A DNA stretch of 64,000 bases from Candidatus Avimonas merdigallinarum. GTDB lineage: Bacteria > Bacillota > Clostridia > Oscillospirales > Acutalibacteraceae. A program made the translations under genes and the position numbers. Within the stretch, counting starts at the first letter, position 1, and every line of letters starts with the position of its first letter. Shown piece by piece: positions 34,767 through 42,786 of the stretch. Where the stretch lies: positions 30,261-94,260 of the forward strand of contig CAJFGS010000005.1 in NCBI GenBank assembly GCA_904377855.1. Direction: 5' to 3'. The notes under the pieces were generated by a model, which saw nothing but the letters and a program-made list of their open reading frames with translations, was not told the origin of the DNA and made no database searches.

Positions 34767-35786
34767 ATGAGTAATATCTATGAAATCGCGAAAAAGACCA
34801 AGCTTTCCCCGTCTACGGTGGCGCGTGCCCTCAGCGGGCGGGGATACTGCAGCCAAAGGGCGCGGGAGATCGTACTGAAAGCGGCAGAGGAAATGAATTA
34901 TGTACCCTCCCAGGCGGCCAAAACCCTTCGCAGCAACATCACCAACAAGATCCTCCTCTGCATTCCGGATATTTACAACCCCTTCTATTTCCGGATGATT
35001 AAGGGGGTCGGGGATATCTGCGAAAAGTTCCAGTACCGGACAATCCTGGTACATACCAACCACTCGTTCGAGAAGGAAATCCAGACGGTGGAATCCATGC
35101 GGGAGAAGTTTGCCGACGGCCTGATTATGGTGTCCTTCAACTTCAACGAACCGCTGATCGAGCGGATCAAGCGGTGCGCCGTACCGGTCGTGCTGACCAA
35201 CTATTACGAGGATTACAGCGAAAAAAGCAATTTCGACTGCGTTTATGTGGATCACACCAAGGCGACCTACCTCGCCACCAACCACCTAATCCAGAACGGG
35301 CACCGGCAGATCGTTTTCGTCGGCGGCAGCCGGGAGGAGCAGACAGGCGGCGAACGGCTGCAGGGGTATATCAAGGCGCTGGGCGCCAGCGGCCTCCCGT
35401 TTCAGGAAGAGTACTTCCTCCCGGCGGATTTCCGGCGGGAACTGGCCCGGGATAAATTCCGTGAATTTCTGGATTCCGGCCGGCCGGTGTCGGCGGTGGT
35501 CGCAGCCAACGACCTCATGGGGGAGGGGGTTATCGATGTCTGCCATGAGCGGGGACTCCGGGTCCCGGACGACCTCTCGATCGTGACGCTGGACAACACC
35601 GACTACTGCACCTGTATCTATCCCAACCTGACCTCGGTGGATATGAAGCAGGAGGATATTGGCGCAATGGCGGCGGAGCTGCTGTTCGAGCGGATTCGAA
35701 ACCACCGGGGCTTCCGGAAAAGCGTGGTTCTGGAGCCGGCGTTGGTACCCCGCGGCTCGGTAATGGCGCATAAGGCGGATCTGTAA
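34767..35786 (+). CDS. LacI/GalR-family transcriptional regulator
   Basis: 339 residues. The N terminus has the LacI helix-turn-helix (IYEIAKKTKLSPSTVARALSGRG) and hinge (NYVPSQAAKTLRSN), followed by a periplasmic-binding-protein-like sensor domain from about residue 60 (NKILLCIPDIYNPFYFRMIKG, DGLIMVSFNF, VAANDLMGEGVIDVCHERGL). It lies between the divergent enzyme and transporter arms and is the obvious local regulator. Base composition is lower in GC than its neighbours. Operator-like sites with a common core lie in both promoter regions. The inducer is probably the imported sugar (inference). Confidence 0.93.
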   Translation: MSNIYEIAKKTKLSPSTVARALSGRGYCSQRAREIVLKAAEEMNYVPSQAAKTLRSNITNKILLCIPDIYNPFYFRMIKGVGDICEKFQYRTILVHTNHSFEKEIQTVESMREKFADGLIMVSFNFNEPLIERIKRCAVPVVLTNYYEDYSEKSNFDCVYVDHTKATYLATNHLIQNGHRQIVFVGGSREEQTGGERLQGYIKALGASGLPFQEEYFLPADFRRELARDKFREFLDSGRPVSAVVAANDLMGEGVIDVCHERGLRVPDDLSIVTLDNTDYCTCIYPNLTSVDMKQEDIGAMAAELLFERIRNHRGFRKSVVLEPALVPRGSVMAHKADL

Positions 35787-35824
35787 TTGTTCACAAATAA
35801 AATGAAAGAAATTTTAAGAATGTA

Positions 35825-35853
35825 TTGACAAATTTCGTTGTCGGCACTATGAT
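35825..35853 (+). promoter_or_regulatory. Promoter P1 of the ABC operon
   Basis: TTGACA (35825-35830) and TATGAT (35848-35853) with a 17-base spacer; far from the first gene, so its transcript would carry a leader of more than 500 bases. Confidence 0.65.
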
Positions 35854-35969
35854 GAAATCGAAGTCAGAACGAAGTCAAAGTGATGTTGTTTATATTTGGC
35901 ACAATTTTGTTGGTAGCTGTGGAGAAAACCGCCAGGCATACCCAAAAGTTGTGCTTGTTTTAGAGGAAT

Positions 35970-35987
35970 TGAGACATCGATATCACT
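35970..35987. promoter_or_regulatory. LacI-type operator candidate in the leader
   Basis: TGAGACATCGATATCACT agrees with operator 1 at 13 of 18 positions and is centred on ATCGAT. Confidence 0.45.
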
Positions 35988-36117
35988 TTCTTGCGGTTCA
36001 CAAGGAGCTGTAAGGGGGAAAGAGCAAAAAATCAGCTGAAACGGCCGAGAAAAATTGCTGTTAATGCACATCGGTTGAAATAAAATAGAGGCTTTAGACA
36101 ACTTCATTCGACAAGCT

Positions 36118-36146
36118 TTGACGAATTGAGAGGGAGGGCCAATTAT
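36118..36146 (+). promoter_or_regulatory. Promoter P2 of the ABC operon
   Basis: TTGACG (36118-36123) and AATTAT (36141-36146), spacer 17 bases. The -10 is weak. The operator at 36168-36185 would lie just after the transcription start. Confidence 0.45.
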
Positions 36147-36167
36147 CCGCGGTGCGAAGGCACGTTG

Positions 36168-36185
36168 TATGACATCGATGTTATT
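36168..36185. promoter_or_regulatory. LacI-type operator candidate downstream of P2
   Basis: TATGACATCGATGTTATT agrees with operator 1 at 14 of 18 positions; its core ACATCGATGT (36172-36181) is a perfect palindrome with the central CG usual for LacI-family operators. Confidence 0.6.
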
Positions 36186-36393
36186 TTGACTTGGGGGGTG
36201 TCGTCCGCCACACTGCCGCCGGACCCGGCGGTTCCCCGGCTGCCTGTGCAGCCGGCTCCCTGGATTTCCGCGGAGCTTTTCTGTGATTGGGAAGGCCCGC
36301 GGAAAGGTTTGTATGGTTTTCAATTTGGACGCAGAAACCCTGCGTCTGCATCCGGAATATCCGGAAATATTTCTGAAAAGGAGAGATTACCCA

Positions 36394-37875
36394 ATGAAAA
36401 AAATCGCAAGATTGTTCAGCGTGCTTTGCGCGGCGACCTTGGTGGCAGGGTTCGCGGCCGGCTGCGCGCCGGGCGCCGAAGACAGCACGCCGGGCGGAGG
36501 CGACGGCCAGGAAACCGTTACCATTACGCTGGCGAGCTGGGAGACCAACGCGCTGAAAGCGCCCTGGATGGACAAGTTCATGGAAGATCACCCGAATATT
36601 AAAGTGGAGCTGGCTGAGGAAGGGAAATGGCTCGGCACCGAAGACCTGGCGCAGCTGGCGGCGGCCAGCAAGATGCCGGACATCATCAACGTGGAGAACA
36701 TTTACACGCCGGTCAAGAACAACTGGCTCATCGACCTGTCCTCGTATTATGAGGCGGACGAAAACAAGGCGATTTACGAAAACTTCATCGAATTCGGCTC
36801 GATCGGCGATAAGCTGTATGTCCTGCCGAGCAACGTGTTCCTGCATGGGATTAAGGTAAACCTCACCCTGCTGGAGGACCTGAACATCGAGAAGCCTGGC
36901 TATGACTGGACCATCGACGAATTTATGGACATTATGGAAGCCGCGTCGGTGCCGGGCGAATCCATTGGCGCCAACAACATCATCTGGCTTATGAAGCACC
37001 TGCCGGCGCAGATGAACGACGACCTCGGCTGGGCGACCTACAATTACGAAACCCAGCAGTATTCCCTCGGCAGCGAGTGGATCGAGACCGTGAACATGAT
37101 GAAGACCATCGTGGACCGGGATTACGTCATCTGGGAAAACATCGACGCCATGGGCCTGCCCGCCAACTTCGAAGAAGGCTCTGCGGAGCAGGAAGCGCTG
37201 ATTGAACAGCGCAACGATTACCTCATGCAGACGGTGGGCACCACCGAGAACCCCTGGCCGCTCGGCAGGGTCGCCTTCCAGGAAGACTTCTCCTGGACCC
37301 TGCGGTTTGACAAGACCGACCCGGCCTACACCGGCTTTGAATGGGACTATTATCCTTTCCCGTCCTCGGGTGAAGGCGACGTATCCCGCCCGGGCCTGAG
37401 CGTGGACTATTACGGCATCACCACCAGCTGCGAGAACCCCGACGCGGCGTGGGAGCTCATCCGGTACATGAGCTATGACCTGGAAGGCTTCCGCGACAAG
37501 GTGGACATCATCAACAACTACGATAAAGCGGCCACCGCGGAGAAATACCCGGAAATCGCCGCCGACCTGCCGGACGCCATCGAATCCCTGTCCCTGCCGC
37601 CGATCAACGATCCCGAGGCGATCGAGCTGTGGAAGAGCATGGACGTCGGCTACAAGCCCGGCATCGATTATATGCTGGAGAACTTCGGCCGCGGCTATGT
37701 GGACTGCTGGCGGATTGTGCCGGAGTATCCCAACACCTGGGAAACCCTGGTGACCAACCAGGTGACGCAGAATATCCTGTACACCGGCTCCCAGACCGCC
37801 GCGGACATCGCCCAGACCCTCCAGGATACCATCAACTCAACGACGGAGCGGGCCTGGAACGACGTCACCGGCTGA
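36394..37875 (+). CDS. Sugar ABC transporter substrate-binding lipoprotein
   Basis: 493 residues. The signal peptide has an AAGC lipobox (VAGFAAGC), followed by a short Gly/Asp/Thr linker and a family 1 solute-binding domain: VTITLASWETNALKAPWMDKF, HPNIKVELAE, DLAQLAAASKMPDIINVE, and the C-terminal half from about residue 230 onward. Such proteins capture oligosaccharides outside the membrane and hand them to the permeases. AAAGGAGAG precedes ATG 36394. A hairpin without T run follows and may raise its level relative to downstream genes. Ligand unknown; locus context suggests arabinan-derived oligosaccharides. Confidence 0.9.
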   Translation: MKKIARLFSVLCAATLVAGFAAGCAPGAEDSTPGGGDGQETVTITLASWETNALKAPWMDKFMEDHPNIKVELAEEGKWLGTEDLAQLAAASKMPDIINVENIYTPVKNNWLIDLSSYYEADENKAIYENFIEFGSIGDKLYVLPSNVFLHGIKVNLTLLEDLNIEKPGYDWTIDEFMDIMEAASVPGESIGANNIIWLMKHLPAQMNDDLGWATYNYETQQYSLGSEWIETVNMMKTIVDRDYVIWENIDAMGLPANFEEGSAEQEALIEQRNDYLMQTVGTTENPWPLGRVAFQEDFSWTLRFDKTDPAYTGFEWDYYPFPSSGEGDVSRPGLSVDYYGITTSCENPDAAWELIRYMSYDLEGFRDKVDIINNYDKAATAEKYPEIAADLPDAIESLSLPPINDPEAIELWKSMDVGYKPGIDYMLENFGRGYVDCWRIVPEYPNTWETLVTNQVTQNILYTGSQTAADIAQTLQDTINSTTERAWNDVTG

Positions 37876-37908
37876 CCGATATCAGTAAAAACCGATTGAA
37901 AGCATGAG

Positions 37909-37940
37909 CCCGGCCGCCCGCAATCCTGCGGGCGGCCGGG
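37909..37940 (+). other. Hairpin between the first and second binding protein genes
   Basis: CCCGGCCGCCCGCA and TGCGGGCGGCCGGG are fully complementary around ATCC, with no T run. It may protect the upstream mRNA, as intercistronic hairpins do in other sugar transport operons. Confidence 0.65.
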
Positions 37941-37965
37941 ATATCCAGATAAGGAGGCGTCCGCA

Positions 37966-40908
37966 ATGCAAAGCCGAATGAAACGCGTTGGGGCGGCCGG
38001 GACGGCAATGATCCTGGCGGCGTTCGTTTTCCTGGCCTGTCCGCCTTTTCCGGCGGGCTCGCTGACGATGGATACGCTTCCTTCCTATTACCAGTCGATG
38101 GACGAACGGCTGGAAAGCTTGGTGGACGCCGGCGCGGCGTTTACCGTCTCACCGGACGATATCCAGCTGACGGAAGACGCCTCCGGGGTGACTCGGACGG
38201 AAGGAACCGACGAGGAAGGAGCAGCTATCCCCATCCTAGCGCTGGAGGAGCAGGCGCGCCTTTCGTTTACCGTCGACTGCGCCGTGGCGGGCGGCTACAT
38301 TATCAGCCTGGATTACCGGATCCCGGAGGAAAGCACCCAGGATCTGGCGATTTCCGTACAGGTGAACGGCGAATATCCCTTTACCGACAGCCGGGAAATC
38401 ACCCTCCCGTCGGTCTGGAAGGACGAGTCCCAGGATTATAAGACCGACCGTTTCAACAACGAGGTGTATCCCCAGCCGGTCCATGTCCCCACCTGGCAGA
38501 AAAAGGCCCTCAACAGCACGGTGTACAACCTGAAAATCCCGCTGGTTTTCGAACTGGAGCAGGGGACCAACGTGATTGACATCCAGCTCAACGCCCTTTC
38601 CTGCGAAATCCGGGGGATCGAGTTCGGGACCTATGAAGAGCGGCCCTCCTATTCCGGATACGCCCAGTCCATCGCTTCCGAGGAGAGCACGGTGACGGAG
38701 GATACCCAGGCCATCGTGCTGGAAGCGGAAAAGTATACTTCCAAGTCGCATTCCTACATCCGCGGGGAAAAGACCCGCGACTACAACTGCACCCCCTATT
38801 CGCCCGATTCCAGCCGGATCAACATGCTCTCGGCCTGGATGTGGGCCGATCCGGGAAGCGCGGTGTCCTACACGTTCAACGTCGAGCAGAGCGGCGTGTA
38901 TTACCTGGCTTTCCGGTACAGCCAGTCGGACAAGACCGATATGCCGGTCTTCCGCAATATTTACATCGACGGGGAAGCGCCGTTTAACGAGCTGCTCAGC
39001 TATTCCTTCCCCTATACCGGGCACGGCATGGATACCGCCACGGTGAGCGTGGACGGGGCGCCGGCCGGCATCTACCTGACCGCGGGGGAACATACCCTGA
39101 CGGTGGAAACCACCGCCTCCCCCCTGTTTGAAACCTATGAGATGCTCCAGGAAGCGATCAACCAGATCAACAGCATCGCCCTGGAGGTCAAGAAAGTCAC
39201 CGGCAATAAAATTGACGAAGAACGGGACTGGAACCTGGAAGAGTTCCTTCCCGATATCCGGTCGCAGCTGGCGGACATCGCCGGCATGGTGGGCAGCGCC
39301 TATGAGGTGGTGTCGGCCATGGCGGACGGGAAGGATGTTTCCGCCATCTCCGACCTCCAGGTCGCGGCGACTACCCTGACGCGGTATTCGGAGGATCTGG
39401 ATTATTTCGTAAACAACATCACCTATTTCTCGGAGGGCAGCGGCTCGGTTGCCGAGCGGGTGTCCCTGATTATGGACGAGCTGCTGGATCAGCCCATGGG
39501 GGTGGACGAAATCCTGCTTTCCCCCCGTACCGAGGATCTGGAGCACCACGAAGTGGGGTTCTTCGCCTCCATCTGGAAGCAGATTGAAAAGCTGTTCTAC
39601 ACCTTTACCGCGGATTACGACGTGGCCTCCAACACCTCGGAGGACGAGCTGAACGTCTGGGTCGGCCGTTCGACTTACCATGTGGAGGCGCTGCGGGAGC
39701 TGGCGGAGCGCAGCTATGGGGACGGGGTCAACTTCTCCCTGATGGCGGACGAGCAGAAGCTGCTCTTCGCGGTGTCGGCGGGCAGCGCCCCCGATGTGGT
39801 GCTGGGCACCACCACCTACCGGCCGTTTGACTTCGGGCTGCGCGGCGCGCTGTACGACCTGCGGCAGTTCCCGGATTTCGGGGAGGTCATCCAGGACTTC
39901 CATTCGGAAATGATCACGATTTTCTGTGTGGACGACAAGTGCTACGGCCTGCCGGAAACCTCCAACTTCGTGGTCCAGTTTTACCGCAAGGACATCATGG
40001 AGAACCTGGGGCTGGAAGTGCCGGAAACCTGGGATGACGTGCTGGAAATCCTGCCGGTGCTCAGCCGGTACGGGATGAGCTACAACACCTACCTGGCCAA
40101 CCTGGAATCCCTCAAGCACTTCGGCGCGACCATGCCGTTTATCAACCAGTTCGGCGGCAAGCTGTATTCGGAGGACGGCAGCCAGGTGCTGCTCGGCGAC
40201 CCGGATACGGTGGAAGCGTTCACCCTGATGACCGATCTGTACACCCGGTACAGCCTGCCCATCTCCATCCCCAACTTCTACAACAACTTCAAGAAGGGGA
40301 TTACCCCGATCGGCATGTCGGATATCTCTACGTACATCCTGCTCAAAAACGCCGCGCCCGAAATCAAGGGGCAGTGGGGCATCGCCCTGTCGGTCGGCGT
40401 GGAGCAGGAGGACGGCACCATCAACCGCAGCCAGCTGTCGGTCAGCAACGGCTGCGTGATCATGCAGGACAGCGACAAGCATCAGGAGGCGTGGGATTTC
40501 CTGAAATGGTGGCTTTCCGCCCAGACCCAGATCGACTATACCCGCGAGATGTACCTGAAAAACGGGCCGGAGTATATCTGGAACACCGCCAACCTCACCG
40601 CCCTGAAGGAAAGCACCGCCTTTGAGCCGGAGGATCTGGAGATTATCCTGGAGCAGATCGAGCAGACCAAGGAGGTCCCCCGCAACCCGGCGTACTATGC
40701 GGTGGAACGCGAGCTGTCCAACGCCTGGAACAGCGTGGTGTACAGCGGGGAAACGCCCCGTGCCGCCCTGGACAAGGCGATCCTCACCTGCAACCGTGAA
40801 ATTGCCCTGAAGCTTCAGGAGTTCGGGTATATGGACGCGCAGGGGAATATGGTAAAGCCCTTTAAGACCGTCACCGGCGAGGAGGTGGACCAGTGGAAAC
40901 AGGAGTAA
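37966..40908 (+). CDS. Carbohydrate-binding-like domains fused to an ABC substrate-binding domain
   Basis: 980 residues, about twice the size of a normal binding protein. A secretion signal (about 1-32, possible weak lipobox FLAC) is followed by a beta-sandwich of about 200 residues (ARLSFTVDCAVAGGYIISLDYRIP), a second one starting VLEAEKYTSKSHSYIRG that recalls CBM35/CBM6 domains, a helical spacer (LFETYEMLQEAINQINSIALEV to about 530), and a complete family 1 binding domain from about 545 (LNVWVGRSTYHVEALRELAE, DVVLGTTTYRPFDFG, SNGCVIMQDSDKHQEAWDF). The 3' end overlaps the permease gene by 16 bases. The architecture suggests capture of polymer close to the importer (inference). Confidence 0.88.
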   Translation: MQSRMKRVGAAGTAMILAAFVFLACPPFPAGSLTMDTLPSYYQSMDERLESLVDAGAAFTVSPDDIQLTEDASGVTRTEGTDEEGAAIPILALEEQARLSFTVDCAVAGGYIISLDYRIPEESTQDLAISVQVNGEYPFTDSREITLPSVWKDESQDYKTDRFNNEVYPQPVHVPTWQKKALNSTVYNLKIPLVFELEQGTNVIDIQLNALSCEIRGIEFGTYEERPSYSGYAQSIASEESTVTEDTQAIVLEAEKYTSKSHSYIRGEKTRDYNCTPYSPDSSRINMLSAWMWADPGSAVSYTFNVEQSGVYYLAFRYSQSDKTDMPVFRNIYIDGEAPFNELLSYSFPYTGHGMDTATVSVDGAPAGIYLTAGEHTLTVETTASPLFETYEMLQEAINQINSIALEVKKVTGNKIDEERDWNLEEFLPDIRSQLADIAGMVGSAYEVVSAMADGKDVSAISDLQVAATTLTRYSEDLDYFVNNITYFSEGSGSVAERVSLIMDELLDQPMGVDEILLSPRTEDLEHHEVGFFASIWKQIEKLFYTFTADYDVASNTSEDELNVWVGRSTYHVEALRELAERSYGDGVNFSLMADEQKLLFAVSAGSAPDVVLGTTTYRPFDFGLRGALYDLRQFPDFGEVIQDFHSEMITIFCVDDKCYGLPETSNFVVQFYRKDIMENLGLEVPETWDDVLEILPVLSRYGMSYNTYLANLESLKHFGATMPFINQFGGKLYSEDGSQVLLGDPDTVEAFTLMTDLYTRYSLPISIPNFYNNFKKGITPIGMSDISTYILLKNAAPEIKGQWGIALSVGVEQEDGTINRSQLSVSNGCVIMQDSDKHQEAWDFLKWWLSAQTQIDYTREMYLKNGPEYIWNTANLTALKESTAFEPEDLEIILEQIEQTKEVPRNPAYYAVERELSNAWNSVVYSGETPRAALDKAILTCNREIALKLQEFGYMDAQGNMVKPFKTVTGEEVDQWKQE

Positions 40909-41834
40909 CCGTTAAAAAAGCGAAGGCGTCCCGCGGCCGCAAGGGGCGGCATCTGGGGGATATCTTTGCGAATTCCGTGCTGCTGGGCCCCTACGCCCTG
41001 CTGTTCCTGTTTTTCGTCGCCGCGCCGATCGTGGTGGCGATTATCCTCAGCTTCACCTATTTCAACATGGTCAACCCGCCGGAATGGAACGGCCTGGCTA
41101 ATTATATCCAGGCGCTCACCCAGGACGACGTGCTCATGCGCAGCGTCCTGCCCAACATGATCATTTTCTCGGTGGTTGTGGGCGCGGGCGGCTTTGTTCT
41201 CCAGTTCCTGCTCGCCTGGTCGCTGGCGCAGATTTCCCGGTGGCCCCGCACCATCCTGGCGCTGATTTTCTACTCCCCCTCGATGACCGCCGGCGTCACC
41301 CTGTCGGTGGTGTGGAAGGTGGTCTTCGCCGGGGACGAGTACGGCTACCTCAACAACCTGCTGCTTACGCTCGGGTTTATCGACACGCCAATCCAATGGC
41401 TGGTGTCGCCCAATTACATCCTGCCGATTATGATTGTCGCCTCCCTCTGGTCCAGCATGGGCGTGGGCTTCCTGTCCATGCTCGCCGGGGTACTCAACGG
41501 CGACACCGAGATTTACGAGGCGGGGTATATCGACGGGGTGCGCAACCGCTTCCAGGAGATCGTGTACATCACCCTGCCGTCGATGAAGCCCCAGATGCTT
41601 TTCGGCGCGGTCATGGCGATTGTCAACGCGTTTTCGGCCGGCCAGATCGGCATCGACCTGACCGGGGCCAACCCGACGCCCCAATACGCCGGGCAGACCA
41701 TGGTCAGCCATATCATGGACGAAGGGTTCCTGCAGTACAACATGGGGTATGCGTCGGCGCTGTCCGTCCTGCTGCTGCTGCTCATCCTTCTGGTTTCCCA
41801 GCTGGCGAATAAATTCTTTGCGGAGCGCGATTAA
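40893..41834 (+). CDS. Sugar ABC transporter permease (UgpA/LplB type), first pair
   Basis: 313 residues, six hydrophobic segments. The cytoplasmic loop that contacts the ATPase is seen as EAGYIDGVRNRFQEIVYITLPSMKP (EAA motif). The basic N terminus (KKAKASRGRKGRH) agrees with an inside orientation. The start overlaps the preceding binding-protein gene by 16 bases, so translation is coupled and the two should form one transporter with the following permease. No ATPase gene is in the locus. Confidence 0.92.
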   Translation: METGVTVKKAKASRGRKGRHLGDIFANSVLLGPYALLFLFFVAAPIVVAIILSFTYFNMVNPPEWNGLANYIQALTQDDVLMRSVLPNMIIFSVVVGAGGFVLQFLLAWSLAQISRWPRTILALIFYSPSMTAGVTLSVVWKVVFAGDEYGYLNNLLLTLGFIDTPIQWLVSPNYILPIMIVASLWSSMGVGFLSMLAGVLNGDTEIYEAGYIDGVRNRFQEIVYITLPSMKPQMLFGAVMAIVNAFSAGQIGIDLTGANPTPQYAGQTMVSHIMDEGFLQYNMGYASALSVLLLLLILLVSQLANKFFAERD

Positions 41835-41857
41835 CGAGGGAAGGAGAGAAGCCCAGA

Positions 41858-42733
41858 ATGTCCAGTTTCCAAGGCAGCAAAATCAACCCCAGCCGGTTCA
41901 GCCTGTCCCAGGTGAAGATTTACGCTTATCTTCTGCCGCTGGCCGTGGTGATGCTGCTTCCCATCATCTATATCTTTTCCACGGCGTTCAAGCCAATGGA
42001 CGAGCTGTTTGCCTATCCGCCCCGCTTTTTCGTGCAGAGGCCCACGCTGGAAAATTTCTATGACATCTCCTCCTCGATTGCCGCCTCCGGCGTCCCGCTG
42101 TCGCGGTATCTGTTCAACAGCGTGCTTTCCTCCCTGCTGGCGGTGGTGTTCACCCTGGTGATTTCCCTGAACGCGGGCTATGTGCTTTCCAAAAAGCAGT
42201 TCCGCGGGAAGGGCCTGCTCTTCACCATCAACACCATGGCGCTGATGTTCGTCCCGCAGGCGGTGCAGATCCCGCGGTACCTGATTGTGGAAAAGACCCA
42301 CCTCATCGACCAGTTCGTGGTGCTGTTCCTGCCGCTGCTGGCCATGCCGGTGGGGCTGTTCCTGGTCAAGCAGTTCATCGACCAGGTCCCGAACGCGCTG
42401 ATTGAGGCCGCCCGGATCGACGGGGCGGGGGATTTCCGGATTGTTTACAGCATCGTCGCCCCGATTGTAAAGCCGGCGCTGGCGACGGTGGCGATTCTGG
42501 CCTTCCAGAACTCCTGGAACAACGTGGAGATCTCCACCTATTATGTGGACAACGACCTGATGCGGACCTTTGCGTTTTACCTCTCCAGCCTGATTGTGGG
42601 CATGGGGAACACGGTGGCTGGCCGGGGCGTCCTGGCTGCCGCGACCCTTATTATGTTCGTCCCGAACCTGATTATCTTTATCTTCATGCAGAACAAGGTG
42701 CTCAACACCATGGCGCATTCGGGGATCAAATGA
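41858..42733 (+). CDS. Sugar ABC transporter permease (UgpE/AraQ type), first pair
   Basis: 291 residues, six hydrophobic segments, EAA motif EAARIDGAGDFRIVYSIVAPIVKP. The N terminus LSQVKIYAYLLPLAVVMLLPIIYIFSTAFKP is typical of the second permease of carbohydrate uptake type 1 importers. GGAAGGAGAGAAGCCCAGA precedes the ATG. It partners the permease at 40893. Confidence 0.92.
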   Translation: MSSFQGSKINPSRFSLSQVKIYAYLLPLAVVMLLPIIYIFSTAFKPMDELFAYPPRFFVQRPTLENFYDISSSIAASGVPLSRYLFNSVLSSLLAVVFTLVISLNAGYVLSKKQFRGKGLLFTINTMALMFVPQAVQIPRYLIVEKTHLIDQFVVLFLPLLAMPVGLFLVKQFIDQVPNALIEAARIDGAGDFRIVYSIVAPIVKPALATVAILAFQNSWNNVEISTYYVDNDLMRTFAFYLSSLIVGMGNTVAGRGVLAAATLIMFVPNLIIFIFMQNKVLNTMAHSGIK

Positions 42734-42786
42734 GGACGGGAACGGCAAAGGGAAAAGACCGTTATGTCCGAGAAAGGAAGGGAGCC

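Larger units (their letters stand above)
35787..36393 (+). other. Long AT-rich leader of the ABC operon
   Basis: About 600 bases with two promoter candidates, two operator-like sites and, at 36207-36265, two GC-rich hairpins (GCCGCCGGACCCGGCGG and CCGGCTGCCTGTGCAGCCGG). No gene is supported; the frame of the binding protein extends upstream to 36283 without a start signal. Confidence 0.55.

Noticed and set aside
36283..36393. N-terminal extension of the binding protein
   Set aside because: No ribosome binding site; the lipoprotein signal peptide starts at 36394 behind AAAGGAGAG.
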